A stretch of DNA of 64,000 nt, from assembly GCA_964617695.1 (NCBI GenBank), contig CAZTYW010000002.1:13140-77139 (forward strand), read 5' to 3'. Under the pieces are notes generated by a model, which searched no databases, was not told the origin of the DNA, and saw nothing but the letters and a program-made list of their open reading frames with translations. This DNA comes from CAZTYW01 sp964617695. GTDB lineage: Bacteria; Chloroflexota; Dehalococcoidia; UBA2247; RBG-13-53-26. Positions within the stretch are counted from its first letter, which is position 1. The number at the start of each line of letters is the position of its first letter. Both the position numbers and the translations under genes were made by a program. Positions 42,591 through 51,976 of this stretch are shown here, piece by piece.

Positions 42591-43421
42591 CTACATCTCA
42601 GGCAGCTTCAGCACCCCGGCCCTGAACCGTTCCTCGCACAGAGTGGCCAGCGGACAGGGTTGCCCAACCTCCTGACTGATTCGCAGGGCGTATTCGAGGT
42701 CCTTCGCCCCCAGGTGAAACGTGAGTGGTGGTGGGTCAACGTTCATTGACTTGACAAACTCCCAGTTCTGTACCACCCAGCTATCCGCAGTGCCTATTCT
42801 CATCAACTCCACCAGCAGCTCTTCGTCAGCCCCGTTCCTTATACCCCAGGATATCGCCTCGTAGGCGCCCTCAACGTTGATCATCAGCGCCATGTTATTC
42901 GCCAGCTTGACTATCTGACCCATGCCCAGTCCACCGCACAATATGATCTTACCCATGGTCTCCAGAATGGGACGGTACTTCTCTACCAGTTGCCTGTCGC
43001 CGCCGACCATTATGCCCAGCTCTCCTGTAGCAGCCCGCATGCGGGTTCCCGTGACTGGGGCATCCAGAACGCCGACACCTCTCGGCGATGCTGCGGCTGC
43101 CACCTCTCGACAGAAAGCAGGTGACAGCGTGCTCATCAGTATGATTCCTGAGCCCTGTCTCCCCGACTCGACAATGCCGTCAGGGCCCATGACCACTTCT
43201 CGCGTGGCAGTGTCGTCTCGAAGCACGGTGATGGTCACGTCGGAGGCTTGCGCTACATCCTTTGGTGTCTTGACCTCCCGCGCACCCAGGCGCTTCACCT
43301 CGTCGACGGGCTGTCGCCTTTTGTGCCCACAGACTGTAACCTGGTAACCATGGGTTACCAACCTCTTTGCCATGGGCAGCCCCACGTCTCCCAGGCCGAT
43401 GAACCCCACCCTTTCTGCCAT
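42591..43421 (-). CDS. 3-hydroxyisobutyrate dehydrogenase-family oxidoreductase (copy 2)
   Basis: A 276-residue paralogue of the protein at 33946-34794; by eye about half of the residues are shared. 'VGFIGLGDVGLPMAKRLV', 'DAPVTGTRMRAATGEL' and 'GQIVKLANNMAL' (catalytic Lys) mark the fold and active site. ATG 43421 has GGAGGTTGAGG upstream. It is the first gene of the long minus-strand locus. Two copies suggest two related substrates or a heteromeric enzyme. Confidence 0.9.
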   Translation of the reverse strand: MAERVGFIGLGDVGLPMAKRLVTHGYQVTVCGHKRRQPVDEVKRLGAREVKTPKDVAQASDVTITVLRDDTATREVVMGPDGIVESGRQGSGIILMSTLSPAFCREVAAAASPRGVGVLDAPVTGTRMRAATGELGIMVGGDRQLVEKYRPILETMGKIILCGGLGMGQIVKLANNMALMINVEGAYEAISWGIRNGADEELLVELMRIGTADSWVVQNWEFVKSMNVDPPPLTFHLGAKDLEYALRISQEVGQPCPLATLCEERFRAGVLKLPEM

Positions 43422-43664
43422 CCTCAACCTCCTTTGCCGGCCTGCCCAATCTGCAGGACCCCCACCAGTATCGTACCCGAGCACCGTCTGCGGTTCAATC
43501 CGCCTGAGTACTCATTCTCAATGCTAACATCGCGGGCTCGCCGTGTGTCGGTAACAGCAATGCGCCTCGGGAGAAACAGCACAATACCCACAAATCGGTA
43601 CGATGTGCTACGCCATTTGGGCGAGATCTCTACGCAGATTGCGCATCATTTGTGGCATGTTTGC

Positions 43665-43694
43665 TTGACACATGACGTTATCGTTGACTATCAT
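43665..43694 (+). promoter_or_regulatory. Promoter for the two-component system
   Basis: TTGACA (43665-43670) and TATCAT (43689-43694) are separated by 18 bases, 42 bases upstream of the response regulator ATG 43736. Confidence 0.65.
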
Positions 43695-43735
43695 AGTGCT
43701 TGCCACCGCCCATCAAATCTGCCGCAGGTAGAGAG

Positions 43736-44431
43736 ATGTCTACTGCAGCTTCACCGGAGATGGTTACAGAGAAGATAAGGGTTCTCTTGGCTGATGATCA
43801 TCGCGCCTTCCGCGAAGGATTGAGTCGGCTTCTTGGGGAAGAGAGCGACCTTGAGATTGTTGCTGTGGTAGGTGACGGTGCGGAGGCTGTTCGGCTCACC
43901 AGGGAGATGTCACCCGATGTTGCCATCATAGATATCGCCATGCCTGAGCTGAACGGGATCGAGGCAATCCGGCAGATCAAGGCGGCCAGGCCTGAGACGG
44001 CTGTCGTAGTGCTGAGTGCCTATGGCTACGAGTCGTACGTGTTGCCTGCCATGGAGGCTGGAGCGGCTGCCTACCTGCTCAAAACCGTGGGTGTTCGCGA
44101 CGTCGCTGGCGCTGTCAGAGCTGTGCACGCCGGCCAAACGGTGCTGGATCCGACGGCGTCTGACAAGGTTCTGACGCGCCTTGCATACGCTACAGGCCGG
44201 GTCAAATCGGAAGGCGCGCCGCGGCCGTTGCATCAACGCGAACTGGAGGTGCTTCGTCTCGGGGCTCAAGGTCTGAGTAACAAGGAAATCGCCAGCAGGC
44301 TCGTCATAGGGGAGCGTACTGTCCAGACTCATTTCCGCAATATCCTGCGGAAGCTGGGCGTTGGTTCACGCACAGAGGCAGTGCTCCACGCCCTGAGGGA
44401 GGGTTGGATCGCTCTCGACGATCTGCCCTAG
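43736..44431 (+). CDS. NarL/FixJ-type response regulator
   Basis: A 231-residue regulator with a receiver domain ('VLLADDHRAFREGLSRLL', phospho-acceptor at about Asp66 in 'DVAIIDIAMPELNG', Lys in 'YLLKTVGV') and a C-terminal LuxR-type helix-turn-helix ('LHQRELEVLRLGAQGLSNKE', 'RTVQTHFRNILRKLGV'). ATG 43736 is preceded by AGGTAGAGAG; ATG 43760 is an alternative start. The kinase gene follows about 60 bases downstream. It may control the adjoining catabolic locus, which begins on the opposite strand 315 bases away, but this is only inferred from position. Confidence 0.94.
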   Translation: MSTAASPEMVTEKIRVLLADDHRAFREGLSRLLGEESDLEIVAVVGDGAEAVRLTREMSPDVAIIDIAMPELNGIEAIRQIKAARPETAVVVLSAYGYESYVLPAMEAGAAAYLLKTVGVRDVAGAVRAVHAGQTVLDPTASDKVLTRLAYATGRVKSEGAPRPLHQRELEVLRLGAQGLSNKEIASRLVIGERTVQTHFRNILRKLGVGSRTEAVLHALREGWIALDDLP

Positions 44432-44490
44432 CTGCTGGGCCGTCAAAACAGTGCTGTGACGGCTACTTATTGTACTCAGGAGCAAGTTTG

Positions 44491-46320
44491 ATGGAAGTCG
44501 CCAACTTTCTTACCGAGCGTTACCAGGAAATCTTTGAGGTCTTCAGCGATGCGGTGGTCCTTTGGCGGCCGGACGGCAAGATCATCGGTGCGAATGGCGC
44601 CATGGCTACCCTCACCGGTTACCCTCCCGGCGAACTTCGAGGAATGAGCGTCGCACAGTTCCTCACCCCAGACGATTTTGCCCGGCTCGTGGAGGGTCAG
44701 CGGCAACAGCTCACGGGGGAAGCCGTGAGCCGGTCCTACGAATCGGGGCTGATAAGGAAGGACGGCACGCACGTGGTTGGCGAGTGGGCCACCAAGCTGG
44801 TGACTCAGCGGGGAAAGCCTCTTGGCGTGCTGGCTGTCATCAAGAACGTCACTGAGCAGAAGCTGGTGGAAAAAGCCCTCCGCGAAGAGAGGGATAGGGC
44901 GCAACGGTATCTCGATGTTGCCGGGGTGGCCATCGACGTAATGGACGCCGGCGGAAACATAATGCTGCTGAACAAGAAGTCCTGCGAGATACTCGGGTAC
45001 GAAGAGAATGAGATCGTTGGCCAGAACTGGTTTGACAAGATTTCCGTCGACAGGAATAGAGCCAGGGCAAAGGCGCTTTTCGCCAAGATGATTACCGGTG
45101 CGATCGAGCTGGACAAATGCCATGAAAGCCCAGTTGTGACCAAAAGCGGTGAGGAAAGGATCATGGCGTGGTATAACACCACTCTGCTACGGGATGAGGC
45201 GGGTAATGCCATTGGCGTGCTGGGTTCGGGGGAAGATATCACCGAGCGGAAGCAGATGGAGAAGGCGTTGCGGGACAGCGAGGAGAAATACCGCACGCTC
45301 TTCGAGGATTCCAGGGACGCCATCTGTATCCTCACCAGAACTGGCAAAGTCATGCATGCCAACCAGGTTGCGCTGGACCTGTTTGGTCACACCAGGGATG
45401 AAATGATGGGGCTAGACGTTTGGGAGACCCCGGTCTATCCCACTGAGGTGGAACGCTTTCGGAGTGAAATAGAGCATAGGGGCTTTGTCAGGGACTTCGC
45501 CATGAGGCTGCGCAAGAGAGACGGAACCGAGATGGACTGTCTGCTCACTTTCACCATTTGGCGCAGCGACGACGGGAGCATATCAGGATACGAGGGCAGT
45601 ATCCGTGACACCACCGAGCACAAACGACTGCAGGAGAATCTTCAGCGCTATGTCACAGAGGTGACCCGGGCACAGGAGGAGGAACGCAAGCGCATTGCAC
45701 GGGAATTGCACGACGAGACTATTCAGGATTTGGCCATGCTATCGCTTGACATCGAGGCCGTGATCAGGGCGAGGAAGCGGTCATCAGACGGCTCTGTCAA
45801 GGGGCTACTGCAGATTCAAGAGAAAGTCAACCGCATAGCCGAGGAACTGAGTCGGCTCAGCCATGCGCTGCGGCCAAACGTCTTGGACCACCTGGGTCTG
45901 GTACCGGCGGTGAAGGTGCTCATTGGCGACCTGAGCAAGGCCGGCAACGTTGCCATCGACTTGCAGGTGGTTGGCCGGGAGCGGCGTCTGTCACCGGAGG
46001 TGGAGTTGGGCCTGTTCCGTATCATCCAGGAAGCCATCAGGAACATCAGGAAGCATTCGGGGGCGGCGACCGCTGCGGTGACTGTCGAGCTTGACTCTGA
46101 CAAGGTCAGGGTAACGATCGCTGACGATGGTGATGGGTTCGAACTGCCGAAGAGACTGGGCGATTTGACCGCCAAGGGCAAGCTGGGGTTGGTCGGGATG
46201 CAGGAGCGGGCGCAGTTGTTCGACGGAACCCTTTCAGTCCAGTCCTCGCCGGGCGAGGGGACCAGGGTGGTGATTGAGGTGGGCAATGCTGCGTCGCCCG
46301 TTGCCGTCCACGGTGGCTGA
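44491..46320 (+). CDS. PAS-domain sensor histidine kinase, NarX/DegS type
   Basis: A 609-residue cytoplasmic kinase with no membrane segments. Three PAS domains are seen (about residues 12-115, 130-250 and 265-375, with PAC motifs such as 'GVLAVIKNVTEQKL'), then a HisKA_3 dimerisation domain with the phosphorylated His407 in 'IARELHDETIQDLAML', and an HATPase_c domain ('IIQEAIRNIRKHSGA', 'DDGDGFELP', 'LGLVGMQERAQLF', ending in 'SSPGEGTRVVIEV'). It would phosphorylate the regulator encoded just upstream. PAS domains suggest sensing of an intracellular ligand, redox state or gas. ATG 44491 has AGGAG upstream. Confidence 0.94.
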   Translation: MEVANFLTERYQEIFEVFSDAVVLWRPDGKIIGANGAMATLTGYPPGELRGMSVAQFLTPDDFARLVEGQRQQLTGEAVSRSYESGLIRKDGTHVVGEWATKLVTQRGKPLGVLAVIKNVTEQKLVEKALREERDRAQRYLDVAGVAIDVMDAGGNIMLLNKKSCEILGYEENEIVGQNWFDKISVDRNRARAKALFAKMITGAIELDKCHESPVVTKSGEERIMAWYNTTLLRDEAGNAIGVLGSGEDITERKQMEKALRDSEEKYRTLFEDSRDAICILTRTGKVMHANQVALDLFGHTRDEMMGLDVWETPVYPTEVERFRSEIEHRGFVRDFAMRLRKRDGTEMDCLLTFTIWRSDDGSISGYEGSIRDTTEHKRLQENLQRYVTEVTRAQEEERKRIARELHDETIQDLAMLSLDIEAVIRARKRSSDGSVKGLLQIQEKVNRIAEELSRLSHALRPNVLDHLGLVPAVKVLIGDLSKAGNVAIDLQVVGRERRLSPEVELGLFRIIQEAIRNIRKHSGAATAAVTVELDSDKVRVTIADDGDGFELPKRLGDLTAKGKLGLVGMQERAQLFDGTLSVQSSPGEGTRVVIEVGNAASPVAVHGG

Positions 46321-46422
46321 CCCGACGGCGACCTTTTGTGTTGCGGTGTGACGTTGACTGGCAGGTCTCTCCGACTCTCTGGTTAGGCAGCGGCAGGACC
46401 TCAGCAACTTGTGGTCACGGAC

Positions 46423-47202
46423 TCAGGACGCCCGACTGTCCAGTCTCTCCTTCTCCAGTCTGTCCAGCCACTGCGCTGACTTCAGCTCACGCTCCAGCAG
46501 GTATCGCAGGTACCGTTGCATCAGCTGCCGTAGCTCAAGGGAGAGTTCGGGGCCTACCTTCAGTTGATCAACTGCCGCATGCTCACTTCTTTGAAGGAAG
46601 CGGAGCACTTTGAGGGCGTTGACTGAGATAGGATGGAGGACTGATTCCTGGCTGGCGCAGCCTGGGCAGACGACTCCTCCACCGCTGGGGCTGAAGTAGT
46701 TGGCAGCGGGCCTGATGGCGGACTGGCAGACCACACATTGCTCAAGCTGCGGGCGGTATCCAAGATGACCCAACAGGTGAAGCTCAAAGTGTCGGAGAAC
46801 CATGTCCCCATGCCGGGCTCGGCACAGCCAATCAAGTGTATCAACAACCAACCTGAAGAGAGGGTGGTTCTCCTCCTCTTCCGCGGTGAGTCGATCAACC
46901 AGTTCAACCACATAGAGAGCCGAAGAGGTTCGCCACAGGTCATCGCGCAGGCCCAGGAAGCTATGGATGGTCTGGCTCTGGGTGACGATGTCAAGATTCC
47001 TGGACCGGACCAGCATCAACTGGCTGTGGGCGAGCACTTCGACGTGGCCCCCCAATCTGCTTTTGGGACGCCTGGCTCCCTTGGCCACGGCCCTTACTTT
47101 GCCAAGACGTGGCGTGTACAGCGTGAGGATGCAATCGGCCTCACCCAGTTCGGTTTTCCTGATGACGATCGCTTCGGTGCTGCAGAGCCTGGGTATACTC
47201 AC
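46423..47202 (-). CDS. recO: DNA repair protein RecO
   Basis: A 259-residue recombination mediator that helps load RecA onto SSB-coated gaps with RecR. It has the N-terminal OB fold ('STEAIVIRKTELGEADCIL', 'AVAKGARRPKSRLGG') and a helical domain with a zinc site ('LEQCVVCQSA', 'GGGVVCPGCASQE'). It is last in the minus-strand run ybeY-dnaX-ybaB-recR-recO, 114 bases after recR. Confidence 0.94.
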   Translation of the reverse strand: MSIPRLCSTEAIVIRKTELGEADCILTLYTPRLGKVRAVAKGARRPKSRLGGHVEVLAHSQLMLVRSRNLDIVTQSQTIHSFLGLRDDLWRTSSALYVVELVDRLTAEEEENHPLFRLVVDTLDWLCRARHGDMVLRHFELHLLGHLGYRPQLEQCVVCQSAIRPAANYFSPSGGGVVCPGCASQESVLHPISVNALKVLRFLQRSEHAAVDQLKVGPELSLELRQLMQRYLRYLLERELKSAQWLDRLEKERLDSRAS

Positions 47203-47316
47203 GGCGTCTGAGAATGTCCCTTCAATCCTTCAATCGGGAGAGACTGGCTTCTGGCTTGTACCCGCCTTCGCCTGGCCTGCGGAGCGCGTGAAGCAGCTCT
47301 TCAGGGGAGCCGGAAT

Positions 47317-47928
47317 CTAAATCTCCTGCCTTCCCTCCAGTGCGCGGGTCAAAGTGACTTCGTCGGCATATTCCAGGTCGCTGCCAAAGGGAAGTCCCCT
47401 GGCCAGTCTGGTGATCTTCACTCCCAGGGGGGCTACCAGGCGCTGAAGGTACATGGCCGTGGCTTCACCTTCCAGATTGGGGTTTGTGGCTAGAATGAGT
47501 TCCTGTACAGACCCGCCCTGAAGACGGTCCAGGAGTTCCCTCATCCTCAGGTTCTCCGGCCCCACACCGTCCATTGGGGATATGGCGCCATGAAGGACGT
47601 GGTACAGGCCATGATACGCGCGGGTCCGCTCCAGCGCCAGGACGTCCAGCGGCTTCTCCACGACGCAGATTCTGGCACGGTCGCGCTCTTCGTCCTGGCA
47701 TACAGGACAGGGGTCAACCTCGGTTATGTTCTGGCATGTCGAGCAAAAGACCAGCTTCTCTTTCACTGCTACGATGGCTTCAGCCAGAGCCCTGGCCTGA
47801 TCCTCCGGGGTATGCAGCAGGAAGTAGGCCAACCGTTGGGCGTTCTTTGGGCCTATGCCAGGCAGCTTGTGTAACTCCTCGATCAGGCGTGCCATCGGCT
47901 CCGCCACGGGAACGTTGTCAATGCGCAA
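47317..47928 (-). CDS. recR: Recombination protein RecR
   Basis: 203 residues, normal for RecR, with a helix-hairpin-helix ('LHKLPGIGPKNAQRLAYFLL'), a four-cysteine zinc finger ('FCSTCQNITEVDPCPVC') and a Toprim domain ('RICVVEKPLDVLALERT', 'LATNPNLEGEATAMYL'). It forms a clamp on DNA and acts with RecO. The ybaB-recR pairing downstream of dnaX is a conserved bacterial arrangement; the ybaB stop is 16 bases upstream. Confidence 0.96.
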   Translation of the reverse strand: MRIDNVPVAEPMARLIEELHKLPGIGPKNAQRLAYFLLHTPEDQARALAEAIVAVKEKLVFCSTCQNITEVDPCPVCQDEERDRARICVVEKPLDVLALERTRAYHGLYHVLHGAISPMDGVGPENLRMRELLDRLQGGSVQELILATNPNLEGEATAMYLQRLVAPLGVKITRLARGLPFGSDLEYADEVTLTRALEGRQEI

Positions 47929-47943
47929 AGCTGCACTGCCTCC

Positions 47944-48249
47944 TTACATGAGGCCCGGGATGTTGAGGCCCCCGGTCAGCGCGCCGAGGCGGTCCTGGGC
48001 CAACTCCTGGGCCTTCTTGATGGCTTCGTTTACGGCTGCCAGCACCAGGTCTTCCAGGAGGCCGATGTCGTCGGGGTCAACCGCGTCAGGAGAGATCTTC
48101 ACTGACTTGACATTCTGGTGCCCGTCAATGGTGACGGTCACCGCCCCGCCGCCTGCACTTCCCTCCACTTCAGTGTTGCCCAACTCCTCCTGTGCCTTGG
48201 CCAGCTTTGCTTGCAGTTCCTTCACCTGCCGCATCATTTGCTTGTTCAT
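47944..48249 (-). CDS. YbaB/EbfC nucleoid-associated protein
   Basis: A 101-residue small DNA-binding protein. '[20 protein letters not shown]' forms the N-terminal helix; '[20 protein letters not shown]' and '[19 protein letters not shown]' complete the fold. The ATG overlaps the dnaX stop in an ATGA arrangement, showing translational coupling, which fixes the start even though the frame is open to 48372. Confidence 0.95.
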   Translation of the reverse strand: MNKQMMRQVKELQAKLAKAQEELGNTEVEGSAGGGAVTVTIDGHQNVKSVKISPDAVDPDDIGLLEDLVLAAVNEAIKKAQELAQDRLGALTGGLNIPGLM

Positions 48250-49868
48250 TCTGCTCCTCCTGCCAGATTCGGGTCTTCCTCCACTCTGGTGACCCTGCCG
48301 CCCATCTCGAGAGCCGCTTTGACCAGATGTCCTTCCATGACACGTTGCCTGCCCTTCGGCCGGAGGATGCAACGCACCTTGTTGGGACTGCCGAACTTGT
48401 CGGCCAGCTTCTGCTCCACCATTCGGCGATACTTGGTGTCCTCTATCTTGTCTTTGTGAAAGGGATAGTAGAAAGCCAGCACCAGTGTGTCGTCTTCAAC
48501 ACCCACTGGCTCGCAGGCACTCCTCAAGAAGGCGTCCAGGTTTCCACCGGAGCCGACGCCTCGCAGGGTGCCCACGAACTCATCCCAATGGGCACGCACG
48601 TGTTCCAGCCCGGCGTCTGGTACAGGAAGAGGTGTCCCCTCTTGGGGCAGCTCGGCTTCCCGGATCTGGGGTGGCTGGACCGTGGCGGTCTCGACACCGG
48701 CTGACATAGCTGGCTTGGCGGGAGCACTCTTACCCCTCTCAGGCGCAGGCGGCTTGCCCCGGAGGCCCGCTTTCTGGGGCAGTGTATCTCTTTCTTCGAC
48801 CAGAGCACACTCCACCAGTGCAAGTTCCAGCGGCAGGGAGGAGTATTCCCTCGAACGGAAGTCTATTTGCCCGAAAAGCTTGATCGCTCTCAGGATGTCT
48901 TCCATCGAAATCTTTTCGGCCAGATGCTTGACCTCGGCTGCGTCTTCTGAGGCGAGGTCAAGCGAGGTCTCTGCCCCGGACTTGGCCAGCAACATGTTTC
49001 TCAGATACTCTACCAGCCCCCGGTTGAACTGTGGCAGGTCCAGGCCGTCGTTGAGAACGCTGTTGATGGTAGCCAGCCCGGCTGCAACGTCCTTGGCGGC
49101 TATGTGCTCGACCAGTTCCCTGACTCTGGAGTCGGTGGTGACGCCCAGCATGTCTTCGATCTGGTGGACGTCGACCTGGTTTCCGTAATAGACCACCAGT
49201 TGCTGCAGCAGGTTCTCGGCGTCGCGGAGGCTGCCAGAAACAGTCCTGGCCACCAGCCTCAGGCCCTGAGGTTCGATGGAGATACCTTCCTGCTGGCATA
49301 TGTGCTGCAGTTTGGTGACGACGGCATCGTGGGACAGCCTGCGGAAATCGAACCTCTGGCAGCGAGACAGGATGGTGGTCAGCAGCTTATGTGGCTCCGT
49401 AGTGGCCAGTACGAAGATAGCATGAGGTGGAGGCTCCTCCAGGGTTTTCAGCAGGGCATTGGAGGCTGGCTCGGTGAGCATGTGGACTTCATCGATGATG
49501 TATACCTTGTACCGGGCAATGTTAGGTGAAAACTTGACCCTCTCACGCAGTTCTCGGATGTCGTCGATGCCGCGGTTGCTGGCCGCGTCGACCTCTATGA
49601 GGTCCAGGGCTCTCCCCTGGGTGATAGCCTGGCACATGTCGCACTCGTTACACGGCTCGCCGCTGCCGTTGTTGAGACAGTTGACCGCCTTGGCCAGGAT
49701 TCGCCCTGTACTGGTCTTGCCTGTGCCTCTGGGACCACAAAACAGGTACGCGTGCGACAGCCGTCCTGTTTGCAGCGCATTGCGCAGGGTTTGCGTGACG
49801 TGCTCTTGCCCGACTACCTCGGCCAGTGTTTGGGGACGCCACTTACGGTAGAAGACCTGCGACGTCAT
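48246..49868 (-). CDS. dnaX: DNA polymerase III subunits gamma/tau
   Basis: A 540-residue clamp-loader ATPase. '[18 protein letters not shown]', Walker A '[18 protein letters not shown]', zinc cysteines ('CNECDMC') and the DEVHML motif ('[19 protein letters not shown]') are textbook DnaX. After the ATPase and collar there is a Pro/Ala-rich linker (about residues 365-420) and a C-terminal region like domain V of tau. No frameshift signal for a separate gamma form was spotted. ATG 49868 overlaps the ybeY stop by one base (TGATG). Confidence 0.96.
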   Translation of the reverse strand: MTSQVFYRKWRPQTLAEVVGQEHVTQTLRNALQTGRLSHAYLFCGPRGTGKTSTGRILAKAVNCLNNGSGEPCNECDMCQAITQGRALDLIEVDAASNRGIDDIRELRERVKFSPNIARYKVYIIDEVHMLTEPASNALLKTLEEPPPHAIFVLATTEPHKLLTTILSRCQRFDFRRLSHDAVVTKLQHICQQEGISIEPQGLRLVARTVSGSLRDAENLLQQLVVYYGNQVDVHQIEDMLGVTTDSRVRELVEHIAAKDVAAGLATINSVLNDGLDLPQFNRGLVEYLRNMLLAKSGAETSLDLASEDAAEVKHLAEKISMEDILRAIKLFGQIDFRSREYSSLPLELALVECALVEERDTLPQKAGLRGKPPAPERGKSAPAKPAMSAGVETATVQPPQIREAELPQEGTPLPVPDAGLEHVRAHWDEFVGTLRGVGSGGNLDAFLRSACEPVGVEDDTLVLAFYYPFHKDKIEDTKYRRMVEQKLADKFGSPNKVRCILRPKGRQRVMEGHLVKAALEMGGRVTRVEEDPNLAGGAE

Positions 49869-50365
49869 CACCAATCTCCGTTGTCAGTGGTCGTCAAGTT
49901 GCCTTCAACTTCGGACAGTATCCGTTGCTCCACTGCCCTGAGTTCACGTTCACGGGCTGGCTCATCGTGTTCGAAACCCAGGAGGTGAAGCGTGCCGTGG
50001 ATGACAAGCAGGGCCAGCTCCTTACTGGTGCCATGCTTCCTCTCTTTGGCCTGCTCCACGGCTCGTGGATACGACACGATCACTTCTCCCAGGTGCAGGA
50101 TGCCATCGGGCGGCGCTACAAAACCAGGCAGGTCAGCCTCGGGCCTGCCCTCCGTCAAAGCAAAGGAGAGCACGTCGGTAGGCTCGTCTATGCCCCGATA
50201 TCTCCTGTTGAGCTCCTGCACGGTCTCATCATCGGTGATGAGCAAACCCAGTTCCACCTCAGCCCCGTGACTTTGAACGGAGAGCGAGTGCTCGACCACT
50301 TTCTGCAGCCATTCCTGGCTGAGGCATGGTTGGAACTTCTGGTCTATCTGGATTCCCAGTTTCAT
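49868..50365 (-). CDS. ybeY: Endoribonuclease YbeY (rRNA maturation factor)
   Basis: A 165-residue metal-dependent RNase acting in 16S rRNA 3' processing and ribosome quality control. The zinc motif 'HGTLHLLGFEHDEP' (HGxLHLxGxxH) is intact, with 'LNRRYRGIDEPTDVLSFAL' upstream. ATG 50365 gives the usual N-terminus; the frame extends 11 codons further. Its stop codon is shared with the dnaX start. Confidence 0.95.
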   Translation of the reverse strand: MKLGIQIDQKFQPCLSQEWLQKVVEHSLSVQSHGAEVELGLLITDDETVQELNRRYRGIDEPTDVLSFALTEGRPEADLPGFVAPPDGILHLGEVIVSYPRAVEQAKERKHGTSKELALLVIHGTLHLLGFEHDEPARERELRAVEQRILSEVEGNLTTTDNGDW

Positions 50366-50444
50366 GGGCTGCCATAAGTTTAGCCGAAATCGGCTCACCT
50401 TGAAAGTAGGGCCGGTGGGCGTCGGCCCTTCGAGGGCGAGATAG

Positions 50445-50471
50445 AGCCCAAGGGGGGTGACCCCTTGGGCT
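50445..50471 (-). terminator. Terminator of the hydrogenase operon
   Basis: AGCCCAAGGGG and CCCCTTGGGCT form an 11-bp stem with a GGTGA loop, 24 bases after the large-subunit stop codon. On the minus strand it is followed by the pyrimidine-rich CTCTATCTC. Confidence 0.65.
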
Positions 50472-50494
50472 GAAGACTGAAGTTACCGTTGCGC

Positions 50495-51958
50495 CTACGG
50501 GCGCTGCAGGGTTCGCACTATGTTTCCGGCTTTGTCCCGTATTTTGATTTCCAGGGGCATCTGGCCGGGCAGGGTGTGGGTTGCACAGGCGAGACATGGA
50601 TCATAAGCCCTGAACGCCATCTCAACCATGTTCAGCAGGCCCTCCTTGACCTCCGGACCTTTGACGAACCCCATGGCCGCCTTCTTAACCGACAGACAAA
50701 TCGGAGCCGCGTTGTGCTGTGTGGCCACGATGAGGTTGACCGTGGTGGCTATGCCGTCGTCATCTGTCTCATAGTGGTGGATCAGCGTTCCGCGAGCCGC
50801 CTCAACGCAGCCAATTCCCACCTTCTTCAGCTTGAGGTTCATGTTGCGCGTGTCCCTGCTGATCAGCATGGGGTCGTTGGCGATCCTTTGCATGTCTTCG
50901 GCGGCCTGGAGCGCCTCAATCAACCTTGCCCAGTGGAAGGCCAGCGTGTGGTGACTTGGCTTGCCGCCGAGTGTGGTAAACATCTCTTGATACTCCGCTT
51001 GCGCCAGCGGCGTGGCCATACCTTCGGCTGCGTTCAACCTGGCAAGGGGGCCCACCCGGTATAACGAGGTGCCGTCGCCTTCGTTGAGACCGTTCCAGCC
51101 GATCTTCCTCAGGTGTGTCAACCTGATGTAGGTCCAGGGTTCGACCCACTCACCTACGTAGTCAACGTACCGGCTTGGATCAAACACCGCATATTCGTTC
51201 CCTTTTGGATCAACTACCCTCAGCTTGCCTTCATAGAAGTTCACCTTGTTGTTATCGTCTACCAGGCCCATGTAGTACGTCTTGAGGCTGTAGGGATCGC
51301 TCATGATGAGACCGAGGTACTCGTCGTCGGCCAGAACGACACGCTTGAATAGCTTCAGGGCGAACCTGGCAAACTCCACTGCATCGTCTGCAGTCTCCCT
51401 TATCCATCTGCGCTCGTCGGGGGTGACACGCCTGGAGACTCCTCCGGGGAGGCCGCCTTCGGGGTGGGGTGGCTTGCTGGCCAGAAGGCGAATTACCTCG
51501 CGGCACCTTTTCCTTATGTCAATCACCTTGCCGCCAATCTCCGCCCCGACCTTGTTGATAACGCCCAGAATGTTCCTGTCCGCAGGGCTGGCATCCGGCC
51601 CCACCACGAAATCGGGCGCAGCCAGGAAGAAGAAGTGGATGTAGTGGTCCTCAATCATGAAGGCGTTGTAGTGGAGTTGCCTTATCAGCTTGGCCGCCGG
51701 AGTCGGCTCCACGCTGTACAGGTCGTCGAGGGCTTTTGTAGACGCCATGTTGTGTGGGGTAGGGCATACGCCACAGATGTTTGGCGTTATCCGTGGCAAC
51801 TCTTCGGCCGGCCTGCCGAGGCAGAACCGCTCAAAGCCTCTGAGCTCAACTACCTGCCAATAGGCATCTTCCACGTTGCCGCTGTCGTCGAGAAAGAGCT
51901 CGATTTTCCCGTGCCCCTCAAGCCTGGTAATCGGGTTTATGGTTATCTTCTTTCCCAT
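50495..51958 (-). CDS. [NiFe] hydrogenase large subunit, group 3 (MvhA-like)
   Basis: A 487-residue precursor that holds the NiFe(CN)2CO centre of a cytoplasmic hydrogenase. 'ITINPITRLEGHGKIELFL' opens the protein. The L1 motif reads 'PNICGVCPTPH' (Cys62, Cys65), with Asn60 where an Arg is normal. The L2 motif 'DPCLACATH' (Cys455, Cys458, ending at His461) is followed by a 26-residue tail to be removed by a maturation protease; a candidate protease gene is at 55975. It is last in the operon GltD-like, mvhD-like, small subunit, large subunit. No hyp maturation genes are in the window. Confidence 0.93.
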   Translation of the reverse strand: MGKKITINPITRLEGHGKIELFLDDSGNVEDAYWQVVELRGFERFCLGRPAEELPRITPNICGVCPTPHNMASTKALDDLYSVEPTPAAKLIRQLHYNAFMIEDHYIHFFFLAAPDFVVGPDASPADRNILGVINKVGAEIGGKVIDIRKRCREVIRLLASKPPHPEGGLPGGVSRRVTPDERRWIRETADDAVEFARFALKLFKRVVLADDEYLGLIMSDPYSLKTYYMGLVDDNNKVNFYEGKLRVVDPKGNEYAVFDPSRYVDYVGEWVEPWTYIRLTHLRKIGWNGLNEGDGTSLYRVGPLARLNAAEGMATPLAQAEYQEMFTTLGGKPSHHTLAFHWARLIEALQAAEDMQRIANDPMLISRDTRNMNLKLKKVGIGCVEAARGTLIHHYETDDDGIATTVNLIVATQHNAAPICLSVKKAAMGFVKGPEVKEGLLNMVEMAFRAYDPCLACATHTLPGQMPLEIKIRDKAGNIVRTLQRP

Positions 51959-51976
51959 CGTAGCATCTCCTCCGAG

